From Gnomoniopsis sp. IMI 355080 (taxonomy: Eukaryota > Ascomycota > Sordariomycetes > Diaporthales > Gnomoniaceae): DNA of 64,000 nt. Positions 45,729 to 57,352 of the stretch are shown piece by piece. Numbering within the stretch: the stretch's first letter is position 1; each line of letters starts with the position of its first letter. A program made the position numbers and the translations under genes. The stretch lies in assembly GCA_027946555.1 (NCBI GenBank), contig JAPEVC010000069.1:62001-126000 (forward strand), in the 5' to 3' direction. The notes under the pieces are model-generated. The model was not told the DNA's origin. It did no database searches and saw only the letters and a program-made list of their open reading frames with translations.

Positions 45729-47049
45729 CTAGAACGACCTACTCTCACCAATAGCGCAGACATCAAATAACCCCGTCTCCTCCAACCCTTTCCTCCCAAG
45801 CGCCTCCTTCAGTTTCTCTGGCGGCTCCATGATCGGCTCCGTTGTCAATCCCCACGTGCCCCAGTGTATCCCCAAAGCCCGCTTGCACTTTGTATCACGA
45901 AAAATCTCGACGGCATCAAACGGGTCCGCATGCATCCAGGAAAACAGATGCCTGGGCTTGTAGGCACCAATGGGTATCAAGCCCACGTCAAACGGCCCTC
46001 GCAGATCACCGATCTTCTTGAAGTCTGGATTCGCGGGCAGATGGGCATATTTCTCGCCCCAGTCGTCTTCGGACTCTGGGACCTGCGGTACAGAGCGGTA
46101 GCCGGTGTCGCCGCCAAAATAGAGAGATTTGGTGGTAGGTGACGAGGGCGGGCCGGTCGATGTCACAGCCCACGAGCACCAGAGTGTCCGATCCGTGTCC
46201 AGGCTGTAGCGCGAGGAGCTATGTTGTGCAGGTAAGCAGGAAATTTTGGCCGTGATGCTATCATCACCCTTGTCAAGCTTTACTGAAACCTCCACATCCT
46301 CCCACCAATCCATCTCAGTCACATTTGTGACACCTAAGCTGTGAAACCAGCTCGCCAGTCCCAGACCAACAAAAAAGTGCGCATCCGGGAAGCGAGTCTT
46401 GATCTCCTTGATGGTGGCTACGGACAAGTGGTCATAATGGCTGTGAGAAATGATGACGGCATCCACAAAGGGCAGATCTGCAATGGCGCAGGCCCGTCGG
46501 GTGTATCGTTTCGGCCCAGCAAAGGTAAAGGGTGAACAGCGGTCCTCGAGCACGGGGTCGAAGAGCACGCGCAGCCCAGAGGGAAACTCAGTGTAGTGAG
46601 ATGCGTGGCCTAGCCATGTGGTGCGCAGGTCCTTGGATGCCAAGCGTGTCGTGAGAAATTCGGGCTCCTGGACTGGCACCAAAACATCCTCAGGTTTGGG
46701 TGTGGGGAAGCGCAGACTACCGTCTATTTGTCCCCTGGGGCCAAGAGTCAGCGAGGTGCAGAGAAGGAGTGAGACCAGAAAAGAGGAATACTTACTTGAT
46801 GATCGTGAAGGGGATTGTGAGCTGGCTGAATCCTTTCTTGGCGGACTCATACGGGTTTTTGAAATATGTGGTGTTGCCACTCTTGTCTTTGACGTGGTGG
46901 GACTTTGCAGCAGCGTCCTCAGGGCTGGCATCGCCAAGGGCTGGCCTAGCGGCCGATATCGAGTACGACATTATTCTCGTTAGATGCGATGGTAATGGAG
47001 CAAGTCGCCCGGCACAGGTCCGTAGATGAGGGCGAATTAGAAAAGACAT
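45729..47049 (-). CDS. NAPE-hydrolysing phospholipase D-like metallo-beta-lactamase
   Basis: Exons 46796-47049 and 45729-46734 (61-nt intron) give 419 aa. The N-terminus from the ATG at 47049 is basic with few acids (RPHLRTCAGRLAPLPSHLTR), possibly a mitochondrial presequence; another ATG at 46971 would drop it. The metallo-beta-lactamase fold has the metal site SHSHYDH and later Asp/His ligands (FGGDTGY and GIHWGTWG). LGHASHYTEF and the overall length match the NAPE-PLD family, which cuts N-acylphosphatidylethanolamine to N-acylethanolamine and phosphatidic acid. Fungal members are poorly studied, so the substrate is inferred. The intronless reading of the larger exon is wrong, because the frame upstream of the 46734 acceptor is intron. 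Confidence 0.85.
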
Positions 47050-48553
47050 GGAGCAGCGTCAGACCGTGTAAGACCTTTCATTGCTTGATGCAAGCGGCGT
47101 CGCGTGATTTTATAAGTGCGATGGAGTCATGGAATATGTAGCGCCGGACTTTGGCGTCAGATGCAGTGACACCGTCGGCCTTCTCGTCAGCCATAGACGC
47201 TAAATTGCACGGCGTAAACGGGCGGTCAATCTCACCGATCCCGTGCCGTGTCTCTGTGTCGAATTTCTCCCCAAACAGCATCGTCTTGTGTGGACTTTAT
47301 TTTACTGGCCCGCAGAATGCCGGCGCAAGTCACGGTTGTTCTTCTTTAAGTCGAATTGAATTCGGAGTCTGGACAACTGCCGTCTTGTCTTGATGCTGCA
47401 TGCACGAAGCTGTCTACCAATCACGCTATCGCAAACCGCGCCGCCGCGGCGCCATCATACCTATAGCTTACCTGGTTGCTTTGCAGGCTTGAATGATGAT
47501 TTACTACACTCTAGACTATGACAACCTTGTTGTCAGATATATTGCTATATACAAAATTCCTGAAAAGGTGAAACATCTTGTGTCGTTCTTTGCTAAATTG
47601 TACAATCATTTGCTGTTGAAGTAGGCTAATAGGTCTGGTCGCTGGTGTACACAGGTGAGGCTTTGCAAACTGGGGTCCTTTGCGGCTTTTAAAGACTACT
47701 CCGTGCTATACCTATACCCGGCTGTAGGAATCTAGGTACATAAATATTCCCACAGACTATTATTTGGCCTCACTAGACGCTCACTTCTTCTCAAAATGTA
47801 TTATGCATGCTTCCATGCACCTGAGTAGTGATGCTCTAGCTCAATCGGTCAATATCATGGAAGTCTCAAGTAGAAATTCCTCACCTTCCGACATGGCTCA
47901 TCTAACATAGGTGTCCAACTGATCCTATCCAGCAATGTAGGAACCGGGAAATATGAGGTGGCTTGTGAGATCCTCTCCACTTGATTCCGCCAGGTGGTGA
48001 TCATGAAGTGTCCAGGTGTATACCTCAGGCTCACTTATGGCGCTCGGTGCTGCAGGATTTGATCAAGCCGCGGCCGATACTATGGATTTTTAGTCTCTAC
48101 TGTCCCAATACGCCGATGTCCAAAGGTTCTATGCTATCATCCTCAACCTAGCATGTGAGCCGGAGAAGCTCCAATTCCTGCCCAATGGGCTTGCAACCCG
48201 TAGCGTTGGAATATGGGACAAACCTTTTTCTGTCCAAGCGCTAGAGAACGGTAGAAGCAAGGTAAAAGTAAGCCGTCAGTGTTTCGATTCATTCCTGCTC
48301 ATGTTGGAGTTCAGCTCTCGAGCGACGGCCCTTGGGACCCGCATAGGTCGTCAGCTAGTCTATCGTAGTTCAAAGCGCTGCATCTATAATTGCCGCACAC
48401 AAAACTGAAAACAAGCTTCGAGAGGTCACACCTTCTCCCATACAATACCATTATACTTTTTTGAAATATTGTTCCGTTTCATCATATCGAATCTCCACCA
48501 AATTTGGCAACCTTAATAAAGCCCAGGCCAATTCGGTTACAAGGAAATATTAT
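47050..48553. other. Intergenic
   Basis: 1.5 kb. An AATCTAGGTA variant lies at 47729-47738. No gene is supported. Confidence 0.45.
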
Positions 48554-49222
48554 ATGAGTAGATACTTAGGTACTGACACGAACAACACAATGAGTTCCGA
48601 CCACGACATCACCCATTCGAGCGACGCAAATTTCACAAGCATCCCTCAAGATCCTTTTGAACAGCACAAGGTTCGGTACAAAGGGCTGAACGACGTCTAT
48701 CTTGGCTTCTGGCCTCTAGGTTGCGAAGGACCTTCGCAAACACCCCACTGGGAACTTTTCGACCGAAAATTGGGCAGGCTTTTGGAAAATAATCAAAAAC
48801 TCAGAGAAGCTACAGCGCCCGCGAGCACGTTTCATATAATACTTAGCATTCGAACACGCTCGTACGACTCCATTCACCCCCCAAATGAACCCCAGCCTGA
48901 GTCGTCCACGTCCGAGTCCGAGATCGAAATAGTCTCCCGACCGGTCTCAGTGGAGGAATTGTACACCCAGACAGGCCATATTGTCGACACAACAGATGCA
49001 GAGTCTCGAAATGACTCATACTCGGATTATGAGTGGTCTTTACCAGAGACACCCCCGCTTCTTCCTGCGCTCGATGACTCTTGGACAATTGTCGCGGAAG
49101 AGTTGCACTCGGCACGAACCACACTGTGCTTCACAATGGAATGCGGCGACAACGAAAAACCGAACGCCAATCACGAAGACAGCAGGAGCAATGAGGATCC
49201 TGAATTGGCTCAAGGGTCATAA
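48554..49222 (+). CDS. Hypothetical acidic protein
   Basis: Open frame with ATGs at 48554 and 48590; the first gives 222 aa. The frame is open further upstream without ATG. A segment LNDVYLGFWPLGCEGPS is followed by a helical region (FDRKLGRLLENNQKLREA), then a Ser/Glu/Asp-rich C-terminal half. No family is recognised and no membrane segment is seen. Codon choice looks coding, and the frame has no competing long frame on the other strand. It may be a lineage-specific gene. The neighbouring intergenic regions carry TACCTAGGTA elements on both sides. Confidence 0.45.
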   Translation: MSRYLGTDTNNTMSSDHDITHSSDANFTSIPQDPFEQHKVRYKGLNDVYLGFWPLGCEGPSQTPHWELFDRKLGRLLENNQKLREATAPASTFHIILSIRTRSYDSIHPPNEPQPESSTSESEIEIVSRPVSVEELYTQTGHIVDTTDAESRNDSYSDYEWSLPETPPLLPALDDSWTIVAEELHSARTTLCFTMECGDNEKPNANHEDSRSNEDPELAQGS

Positions 49223-50239
49223 AGCTGAGGGCGCTTCGCATCATCGAGGACATGGTCATGGTCAAAGATTAGAGTACTTTGAGGGCGAAGGAGCAGGCCA
49301 AGCTTCTGCGACTTGCAATGCTTCCGGCGGTACCTAGGTAACAAAGATAGGTCTGAAGACAAGAAATATGCTATGGAGGTAGCAGTGCTTTTAGCTTTAT
49401 AGCGCTGCAACGCGCTTTCAGAAACAGCTGGTAAGTCGCTAGAAATACGCAGCAGGAAACGCAGAAGAGCATGCTGATGAGCTGTGTGAGTAGAAAGATA
49501 ATCCACAGGGACCCCAGAGGAGCCCTGTTGAGCTAAAGAGCACGGCATGGGCCGAAAGCCGCCACTCTGTGTCTACTTTGCACTGGACGTATTCACTTTG
49601 AATCAGGCAGGGACTAATGGCCACCACTAAGGTATACGGGGGATGCTGATATTGACAGCTGAGATCATTTAGGCCTCTCTCGTGGACTTTGGGCTGGATC
49701 GGGGCCCTGCCACAAGCTAAAATGGGACAAGGGACAAGGTGGAATGGTTGAGGAAGCGGAACGAGCCATTGTCGTGGATTGTGGACCTAGCCATATTTCA
49801 ACCGCAGTGTGTACTCGGCTCCCGACACCTACCTACCTGGGTAAGTAGGTACCTAGGTACTCAGTCAGGCATTGGTACTGCCAACCCAGAATATAACTTT
49901 TATCTCGCGAGAGCGCCGTAAGAGGTCGCGGGAGGCAGGAAAGTCGAAGACGAGTCATCGAAAGCCGCGTAGGACGAAGCACACGAACATGGTGTTGTAC
50001 TGTGTCTGCATAGACTGGCACAAGACATAATGCGGGAACCAGTATCTAACAATTGATTTGACAATTGTTTGGCGTTCGACCTACCTACATGAGGCCTTAT
50101 TTGGCGAGGCTCACATAGCTTCGTTCTTTCCCAATTTCCCAATGAGGCATAACGCATACGAAATTCTGGCGAATTATTCATTATCCTATTCTTCCTCTAT
50201 CTACTATATGTTTTGCGGTTTATCGCCGGTAATTGTTAT
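49223..50239. other. Intergenic with two exact TACCTAGGTA elements
   Basis: Exact copies lie at 49331-49340 and 49850-49859. The second follows a run of CCTA/GGTA steps (49827-49860). No gene was seen in this 1-kb stretch. Confidence 0.5.
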
Positions 50240-52144
50240 TTATCTGCGTTGCCAGTCATCTTTCAGGAGATCCGCAGCCTTCTCCGCCACCGCGAAGACA
50301 CTCATCTGGATATTGCCTCTCGGGATCAGAGGGAAGATACTGGCATCTACGATCTTCAAACCATTCACTCCGTAAACGTTAAGCTCTGAGTCAACCACAC
50401 CGCCCATCTCCCGAGGCATCATCGCTGCTGTTCCACAAAGGTGATAATGAGGCGTGTATCTTTCGGCAACCATCTTCTTCGCCTCCGTGAGCGTCTCAAC
50501 GCGCTTGCCACCATTGTGCAGTCTACGCCCATCCTTCTTGAACAGGCTGTTCAAGGGCTCCGTATCGCGAAGCTTCTCGAGCACAAGGACGTGTCTGGCG
50601 TGGAGCTCGAGATCGAGGGGGTGCGACATGGTTCGCGGGTCCAAGAGGGGCGCATCAGCAGACGACGAGGACTGTATGTGCGTCGAGCCACGGCTGAAGG
50701 GGTGGTTTAGCACGGCGACCATGCTGGCGTAGAACCCGTCAGTGCCCATTCCGTACACCTTTGCCGGAGAGTGACTGTCCTCCGGATTGAGCTGGAAGGG
50801 CGCCAGCGTGAACTGCGCCGAGCACTCGTCGGGTGAGCAGATCTGCTCACGCAGAATCTCGGGCTGGACGCCGACCTGGTTCACCTCTTCTAGAAGCCTC
50901 GAGACAGACCCGGGGACCAGCTTGCCGTCTTGGTCCTGTTCCAGGAGTGGGTAAAAAGCAGACGCAAGCCCATTGACTGACAACGGACCAGCTTTGGCGG
51001 CCTGGAAGGCTCCCATAAGGGTCTCCATCACCGCTGGGTTACGCAGTTGGTCACCAGACGTCATGGGATCGGCAACCTCCCACGAGAATGGAACGTAGCC
51101 GTGGTCCTGCAAGTTCTCTCCCACAGCGGCATTTTCCAACAGACACTCTACGTTGTTCTTCGCCAGAATGTCCTTGTTTCCAATTCCGGACAGTTCGAGC
51201 AGCTGAGGGGTCTTGACCGCGCCTGCAGCCAAGACAACCTTGAGGTCTGCGGTGACCTGTCTGGTCTGACCGTCCTTTGCGGTGAACTCGACGCCGGCCG
51301 CCTGGAGTGTGCTGTTGACCTTGGTCATGACAACCTTGTGGACAAGTGCCTCGGTCACGACCCTGAGGTTCTGTCGCTTTGCAACCTCCTCAGAGAAGTA
51401 GGCATTTCCAGCGTGGCTTCTCTCTCGTGTCTCCGGATGCATGGAGGCAGGGTTGTTGAAGGCGCCAGTAGAGATACCCGATATGGGGTCGCCGTTGATG
51501 GGCTTGTGAAGATTCCTCCACGCTCTGGGCCATGCCTGGCAGAAGGGCGGAAAACCCTCTCCGCTACCAAAGGAGATTTGCAGGGGACCGTTGGTGCCGT
51601 TGCCGCTGCCGACGTAGTCGAGCATAAGATCCTCCTTGGTCTTGTCGCTGGGTGCGGTATAGGTATGAGACTTGCGGAAGTATTGCTCCATGTTCTCCCA
51701 AGACCAACCTTTGTTGCCCAACTTTGCCCAAGTATCGAAACCTGACTTGGATGGGTAGATGACCATTCCAAGGTTGATACTGCCCAATTTCTTCAGTCAC
51801 ACTACTCCAAGGATGAGTGAGAAAAGGGACGACACTTACGCTGATGAGCCACCCAAGGTCTTTCCGAGACACTGGGCCAGTCTCCTGCCATTGAGTCCTG
51901 GCTGCGGTGCCGTAAGAATGCACCAGTCGTAGTCTGGGTCAAAGTAGGTGCTTGCGGCGAGACCCTGTATGTTGATCCTGGGATCGTTGAGTCGATTGAC
52001 CCCAGCTTCGAGCACCAACACCCGACAGTTCTCATCTTCCGTCAACCTTGAGGCGACGACGAGGCCCGCAGTGCCACCACCGACAATTACAAAATCATAG
52101 TGCGAGTTGAGTCCCTCGACAGAAGAGGTATCTACGGAAGCCAT
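50240..52144 (-). CDS. GMC-family FAD oxidoreductase
   Basis: Exons 51840-52144 and 50240-51779 (60-nt intron) give 614 aa. The start is the ATG at 52144; the in-frame codon further up is TTG. The N-terminal FAD-binding motif is DFVIVGGGTAGLVVASRL. GMC signature-type segments include QCLGKTLGGSSAINLGMVIY across the splice and LAAGAVKTPQLLELSGIG. The C-terminal catalytic region has HYHLCGTAAMMPREMGGVVD and ends DASIFPLIPRGNIQMSVFAVAEKAADLL. There is no signal peptide, so it is probably intracellular. Family members oxidise alcohols, choline, glucose or aryl alcohols, or act in secondary metabolism. No cluster partner is visible, so the substrate is open. Length and domains are complete. Confidence 0.88.
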
Positions 52145-53652
52145 TGTAATCGTATGAGACAAATTTGAACACAGGATGGGTATGCTAATGCGGCCTTATC
52201 AAAAATGGAAAGCAACAGCTTATACATGCAAGCTGGTATGGAATGCGAGAATTTGTATGTGACTGCGTAAGCGCTATGCAGCGCAGCAATCCAGCGTTGA
52301 CCCAGATATCAGATGTATCCAGTCGGATCCTAATCAGGGTCAATTTCCTGCCCCTGCCGAGACCGGCTGATCTTCGTGATAATCCACACGCCCGCGATCC
52401 CGTAGATGGACAGTCCACAGTGTTATCCATTGGGCTTTGTGGAGTGAAATTATCCGCGTAGGCATAGTCAATGATTTGCACCCCCAGAGCAACCTTGGAT
52501 GGAGGCGGAGCAGGCCGCGCAAAGAAGGATTCGCACAATCTTCTTCTAACAGCTCCGATTAGATAACCGCCTCCTACGTGTTACCGGATTTCTGGGAATT
52601 TTTTTTTTTTTTTTTTTTTTTTTTGACAGACTATAAAAATTCGGTAGATATTTGCCGGCTGTAGCCCGATTCGCCTCGAGTTCGCCTGAATACTAGTAGC
52701 CCTAGACGACACGAACTCTCAGACTCTTCGGGTAATTATAGCGCAAGATGCATCACACCACACGACTTTCAACTTATGACAGACCCATTTATTTCTTTGC
52801 TCTATCAAATGCGACAGATAATGCATCGCTCGCTTAACGCTGTTTTGACTTTTGCGTCGCAAGAAGTCCTGGCGGTCCGTGGGTCCAAGCCTCCACAAGG
52901 TCCACAGATTGGGTTTTTCTACACATTTTACAATCTGATATACTTCACATCATTACTGTATTAGGCACTAGCTGTACAAAATAGGATGATCGTTCCCCTG
53001 CCCTGCTACGCGGCAGTTCCTCAAGGGTCCGAATCTACCCTCCTGGAAACGCTAGTGAGATGGGAACACGTGAGGAACAATACCTACCTGGGTATAGTAG
53101 CTGGTCTATCCCAGGGGCAGGGACGGTAGGTAAGGCATGAATACGGAGACATAGCTACTGACATAAGCATGGATGAAAGATTTAACCCTCCTTTCCTGCT
53201 GGATACTTAGATACTATGGTAGTATCACAGTATCTCGACGGCTAGATGCAGGCAAGGCACCTGGGTATAGCACGGCTGGCATGGCAGAATCAAGTATTGC
53301 CTGGCATATCGCAATAATCTGAATCCACCTATCCGCATAGGGGTCAAAGGAGAAATCGTCAGATGCGACAGACGTCTCGTAGGGACGAAGCTTAATGGGC
53401 TCCGAAAATGGTAGGCATCTGGGCAGGGCCTCTGGCTGCATCGCGATCCTCTGGAAGATCATCCCGGGCTCCACTGCTTGGCCTGAAGATCCTTGGGATG
53501 AATGAATCAGCTAGACGCGCATAGTCGTCCAAGCAAACCTCAGGATATCCATATCCCTCATTGGGGTCTATCCTTTAATTGCTTGTGGTTTCCCTCTAGG
53601 TTTTGATGTTGTCGAAATTTGACAGTTGGTCCTTCACGTAAGGTTGCCCAGC
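52145..53652. other. Intergenic with long poly-T tract
   Basis: 1.5 kb. A run of about 26 T spans roughly 52599-52624. Short frames lack ATG support. No gene was identified. Confidence 0.5.
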
Positions 53653-54955
53653 ATGACCTACTACCCGCCAGACAACAATTACACGCAAGGCCCGCTAGTT
53701 GTGACAACTTTCTTTGGGGTACTCGCTCTCTTTTCATGTGGCGTGAGAGCGCATGTCCTCAGGGTCAGGCGCGAAAAATGTGCACCACAGGATTGGTTGA
53801 TTTTTGGGGCTTTGGTACGTTTAGATCAACCAATCAGACATTTTTGCTCCTGGCTTCATGGTCTCAAAGCTAGACTATGATACTGACGGCAAGATTCAGA
53901 TTTGTTTATATGCTTCGTTGGGGATTCAGTGGGCATGTAAGTCTCGGGCGAATGTGGTTGGCGACGAAGCTTTCTTGATCTGACCGAGTATACTACAAAG
54001 GTGTCGTACACGGAGGAGTAGGTCGACATCTCACGGACCTTGTCGAGCCCACTGACGCTGTTATAACACTAAAAGTACGGAAAAGATAACAAGAGCCCTT
54101 TCTTTCCTTGCTGAACTCGTCTGGAACATCACTAACTCATTTTGTTTATCTACTTAGCTCATCATTCCTTTCGAGGTCCTCTATGGCATCACTATCATGA
54201 TGATCAAATTTTCCATCCTATTATTCTACGTTCGCCTTTTCGGAACGGCTCCCAGCTTTGTAATGCTCGTCCGCATTTTCATGATTATTATATTCTGCTG
54301 GCAGGTATCCATTACTTTGGAGACGTTTCTACTGTGCCGTCCGCTGGCTTATAATTGGGACACAACGGTCCCTGGAGGCGTCTGCGGAAACCGGAACGCT
54401 GCGTATATCATCGCTGGGTCTCTCAACGTTGGCACAGATCTTCTTGTGATGCTGCTGCCAATGCCCAATATCTGGAAGTTGCAGATGCCCATGTCCCAGC
54501 GATTCGGGCTTGTGGGTATCTTCGGTATAGGAGTATTGTAAGCCACTGCCTGGTTCTATTAACCCAATCTGTAATTTGTCGCTGACCCATATATCTACTT
54601 TACTCACAGTGTTACGGCAATCTCTATCATTCGCATCTTCTCGTTGATGGACATCTCTTTCACGGACCCAACATACACCCTTCCCATGGGTCTTCTTTGG
54701 ACTGTCTTGGAACCCGAACTCGCCATCATTATAGCCAACGCATCCTTTCTCAGATCCTTCCTGCGGGCTATTGGAGTGCTGGAATACTTCTCAATTTGTG
54801 CAACATGGACGAGTCGCAAGGGTACCAGCAAATACAATCGATCAAGTAAATTCGAGGAGATCCCAAGCGATCAGCAGCAACTTCGGCCCCACTCCAAGAG
54901 CCCCTTTGTTGAATTGCAGACAATTGGTGGCAGTTGGAAAGGATCATATGCTTAA
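53653..54955 (+). CDS. Rhodopsin-like (SAT4/Pth11-related) seven-helix membrane protein
   Basis: Exons 53653-53814, 53894-53936, 54001-54074, 54158-54537 and 54610-54955 join in phase to 334 aa. The helix layout matches the fungal rhodopsin-domain family: GPLVVTTFFGVLALFSCGVR, then DWLIFGAL, GGVGRHLTDL, LYGITIMMIKFSILLFYVRLF, a Cys-containing outer loop with YNWDTT and CGN, ISIIRIF, and FTDPTYTLPMGLLWTVLEPELAIIIANASFLR. The C-terminus is a short polar tail. Members are plasma-membrane proteins, some linked to surface sensing in plant pathogens. No CFEM domain is present, and most members lack a known ligand. The second exon is only 43 nt, so automated gene callers may miss the true structure. 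Function is inferred only at family level. Confidence 0.8.
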
Positions 54956-55440
54956 TATTGGGAGAGGGTTTTCGAATCTTGGTTGATGATGTTTGCATTC
55001 CAGACCTGCTCTGTGTTAATTGTGTGTACTACCCAGGTATATTGAGGAAAGCCATTCGGCAATAGGCCATCATATGCTTAACTGCGTTCATATTGATTCA
55101 CTCCATCGCTTCAAAAGTTCAAGTCAGCCCGTTCCGTTGGGTCTGGACGAGAAATTTGTCACCAAATTACAAATGCGAAATCTCAGCAAAGTGTGCCCAC
55201 CGCCATGCGTGGCTGACCTACGTATTACCTGATCCGGGAGCTCGTCCAAAGCTCGTTTCCCAATCAGGCGGGGCCGTGCCGGGATCATGCTTTACAAATC
55301 AACATCGTCCAAGAGCTTCTTTTTGAGACGAACAGCCCCTCATGCGCAGATCACGTAATTGCATAGACAGGAGATCCTGTCTCATAATCATCTGCAGGTA
55401 GTAGCCAGTGTAGCTTCCCGTACACCCACATCGAAAAGGT
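54956..55440. other. Intergenic, GST promoter region
   Basis: 485 nt between tandem genes; no gene seen. Confidence 0.4.
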
Positions 55441-56803
55441 ATGCCGGCAATGGCAACACCCATAAGAAGGGCTGTTGCGCCCTCACAACTGTCCCGAGCT
55501 CTCCACTCCTCCGCCTCTTGGAGCATCTACTACGTCACTTCATTACCACCACAAATACCACAAACATCTTTCAAACCCCAATTGACCTCGTCTATCTCAC
55601 TTCGCACTCTCGCCACAACTGCTGTCCGTCTACAAAACAAGTCTCGTCGACCATCATCACCACCACAGCAGAAACAACAAGAAGAACAAGAAGTCGACAT
55701 GTCTGAACCAACCGGTCTCATCGCCACTGAGGGCATCGAGCTCCTCACCATGGGCACGCCCAACGGCTATAAAGCCTCTATCATTCTGGAAGAGCTCAAG
55801 GAAGCTTATGGCGACAAGTTCCCAAAGATCACCTACCAGGCTATCAACATCATGAAGAACACTCAAAAGGAGCCCTGGTAAGCAACTGGCCTGAACAACC
55901 TTAAGCCCACCATGGTGACAACCCCGAACTTTCATGGGCCGCTGACTAAAAACGTTGTATGATAGGTTCATCAAAGTATGCCCCAATGGGCGCATACCCG
56001 CTCTTGTCGACCGTAAGTAAACAGGCTTGAATGGGGGGGGGGGGCATACAAGACCTATGTCTGTTTTGACGATCACTCACATCCGCTAACGCACCCAGAC
56101 GACCGCAATGATTTCCCCGTCTTCGAGGGCGCCGCAATTCTGCACTACCTCACCAAGCACTATGACCCAGAGAACAAGCTCAGCTTCGACTACAACTCAG
56201 ATGACTACTCGGTGTCGGAGCAGTGGATCGCTTGGCAGCATGGCGGTGTTGGGCCTATGTACGTCCCCCCCCCCCAACTCTCTTTTTTTTTTCCTCTCAC
56301 ACTCTCTCGCGCAATCATGGTCGGCCCCTCTCCTCACCACTACTAACTGCAAAACCACTTTCTGTAGGCAAGGTCAAGCCAACCATTTCCTCCGCTTTGC
56401 CAAGGAGAAAATCCCTTATGGTATTCAGCGCTACGTGGGCGAGTCGGAGCGGCTCTATGGCATTCTCAACACCCGTCTCGCCGACCGCGACTACGTCGCT
56501 GGACCAGGCCGTGGAAAATACTCCATCGCTGATATTTCGCTGCTGGGCTGGGCGAATGTTGCCATTCTGTCTGGCGTCGACCTGCACAAGCTGTTCCCCA
56601 ACGTCGTGGCCTGGCTGGACCGATGCTTAGCACGTCCAGGCACGAAGCGCGGGTTCGCCGTCCCCCAGGAGAGTTCCTTCGCCAACTCGGCCTTCTTGAA
56701 GAAGATTGAGGAGGACCCTGAGGCCAAGAAAAACTATGAAGAGACCACCAAGCTGCTCAATGATGCCAAGGCGCAATACAACTACAAATTCTCATCGCCC
56801 TGA
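55441..56803 (+). CDS. Ure2-like glutathione S-transferase with possible mitochondrial presequence
   Basis: Exons 55441-55877, 55966-56012, 56099-56258 and 56368-56803 give 359 aa. The thioredoxin-fold part starts near residue 95 (LLTMGTPNGYKASIILEEL), followed by CPNGRIPALVDHDRNDFPVFEGAAILHYL; this combines the cis-Pro loop and the glutathione-binding Glu-Gly-Ala. The C-terminal helical domain includes QWIAWQHGGVGPMQGQANHF and YSIADISLLGWA. It conjugates or reduces with glutathione; the subgroup (YfcG/Ure2-like) often has disulfide-bond oxidoreductase activity. Residues 1-86 are rich in Ser/Arg/Gln with few acids, resembling a mitochondrial leader; a Met at codon 87 (MSEPTGL) could start a cytosolic form. 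Introns 2 and 3 contain G- and C/T-homopolymers. Confidence 0.85.
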
Positions 56804-57352
56804 GCAACTAGAGGACAGGATTGGGGTTCTGGCTCGGTAGACAAATTCAAGACGTCTTCAATGGTAAAGAATTTATTGTCGTGCATTCTGACTCGGAAGG
56901 AGAAGGGAAATATTTTCAAGCAAAAATGATATCGTGACCACTGACGTACAAACCCACGTAGACAATTCCTGGCCTCGCTAGCACGTACCCAGTAGAAAAC
57001 GGTAACGCCGGCCGCCCTTGTCCCATATTCAATTCCCATCCAGATAATCCTTGGAAACGCAACCATGCTTTTCTAATCCTCCATATCGAAAAAATCGTCC
57101 AATTCCCCGGATGGGAAAACAAGAATGACAGCCTCAGCTTACTCACTCACAAATGAGCCCTGAAAGTGTGCCGAGCCCGTAGAGGAAAGTTATTCGAAAC
57201 TCATGCCAACCAAGCGTCCGTATTACTCAACACGCTAATGGATCCTACAAGACCTGCTCCCATCATCACCCTTGTTGAGGATACCTCATCGGTCGTGCGC
57301 ATCTAGTGAGATCAGGTCACGGACCCCGCGGGTTCAGGGATAGGATGAGAAA
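56804..57352. other. Intergenic between convergent GST and SR-protein genes
   Basis: 549 nt; no gene supported (minus frames at 56782-57146 lack family features). Confidence 0.4.
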
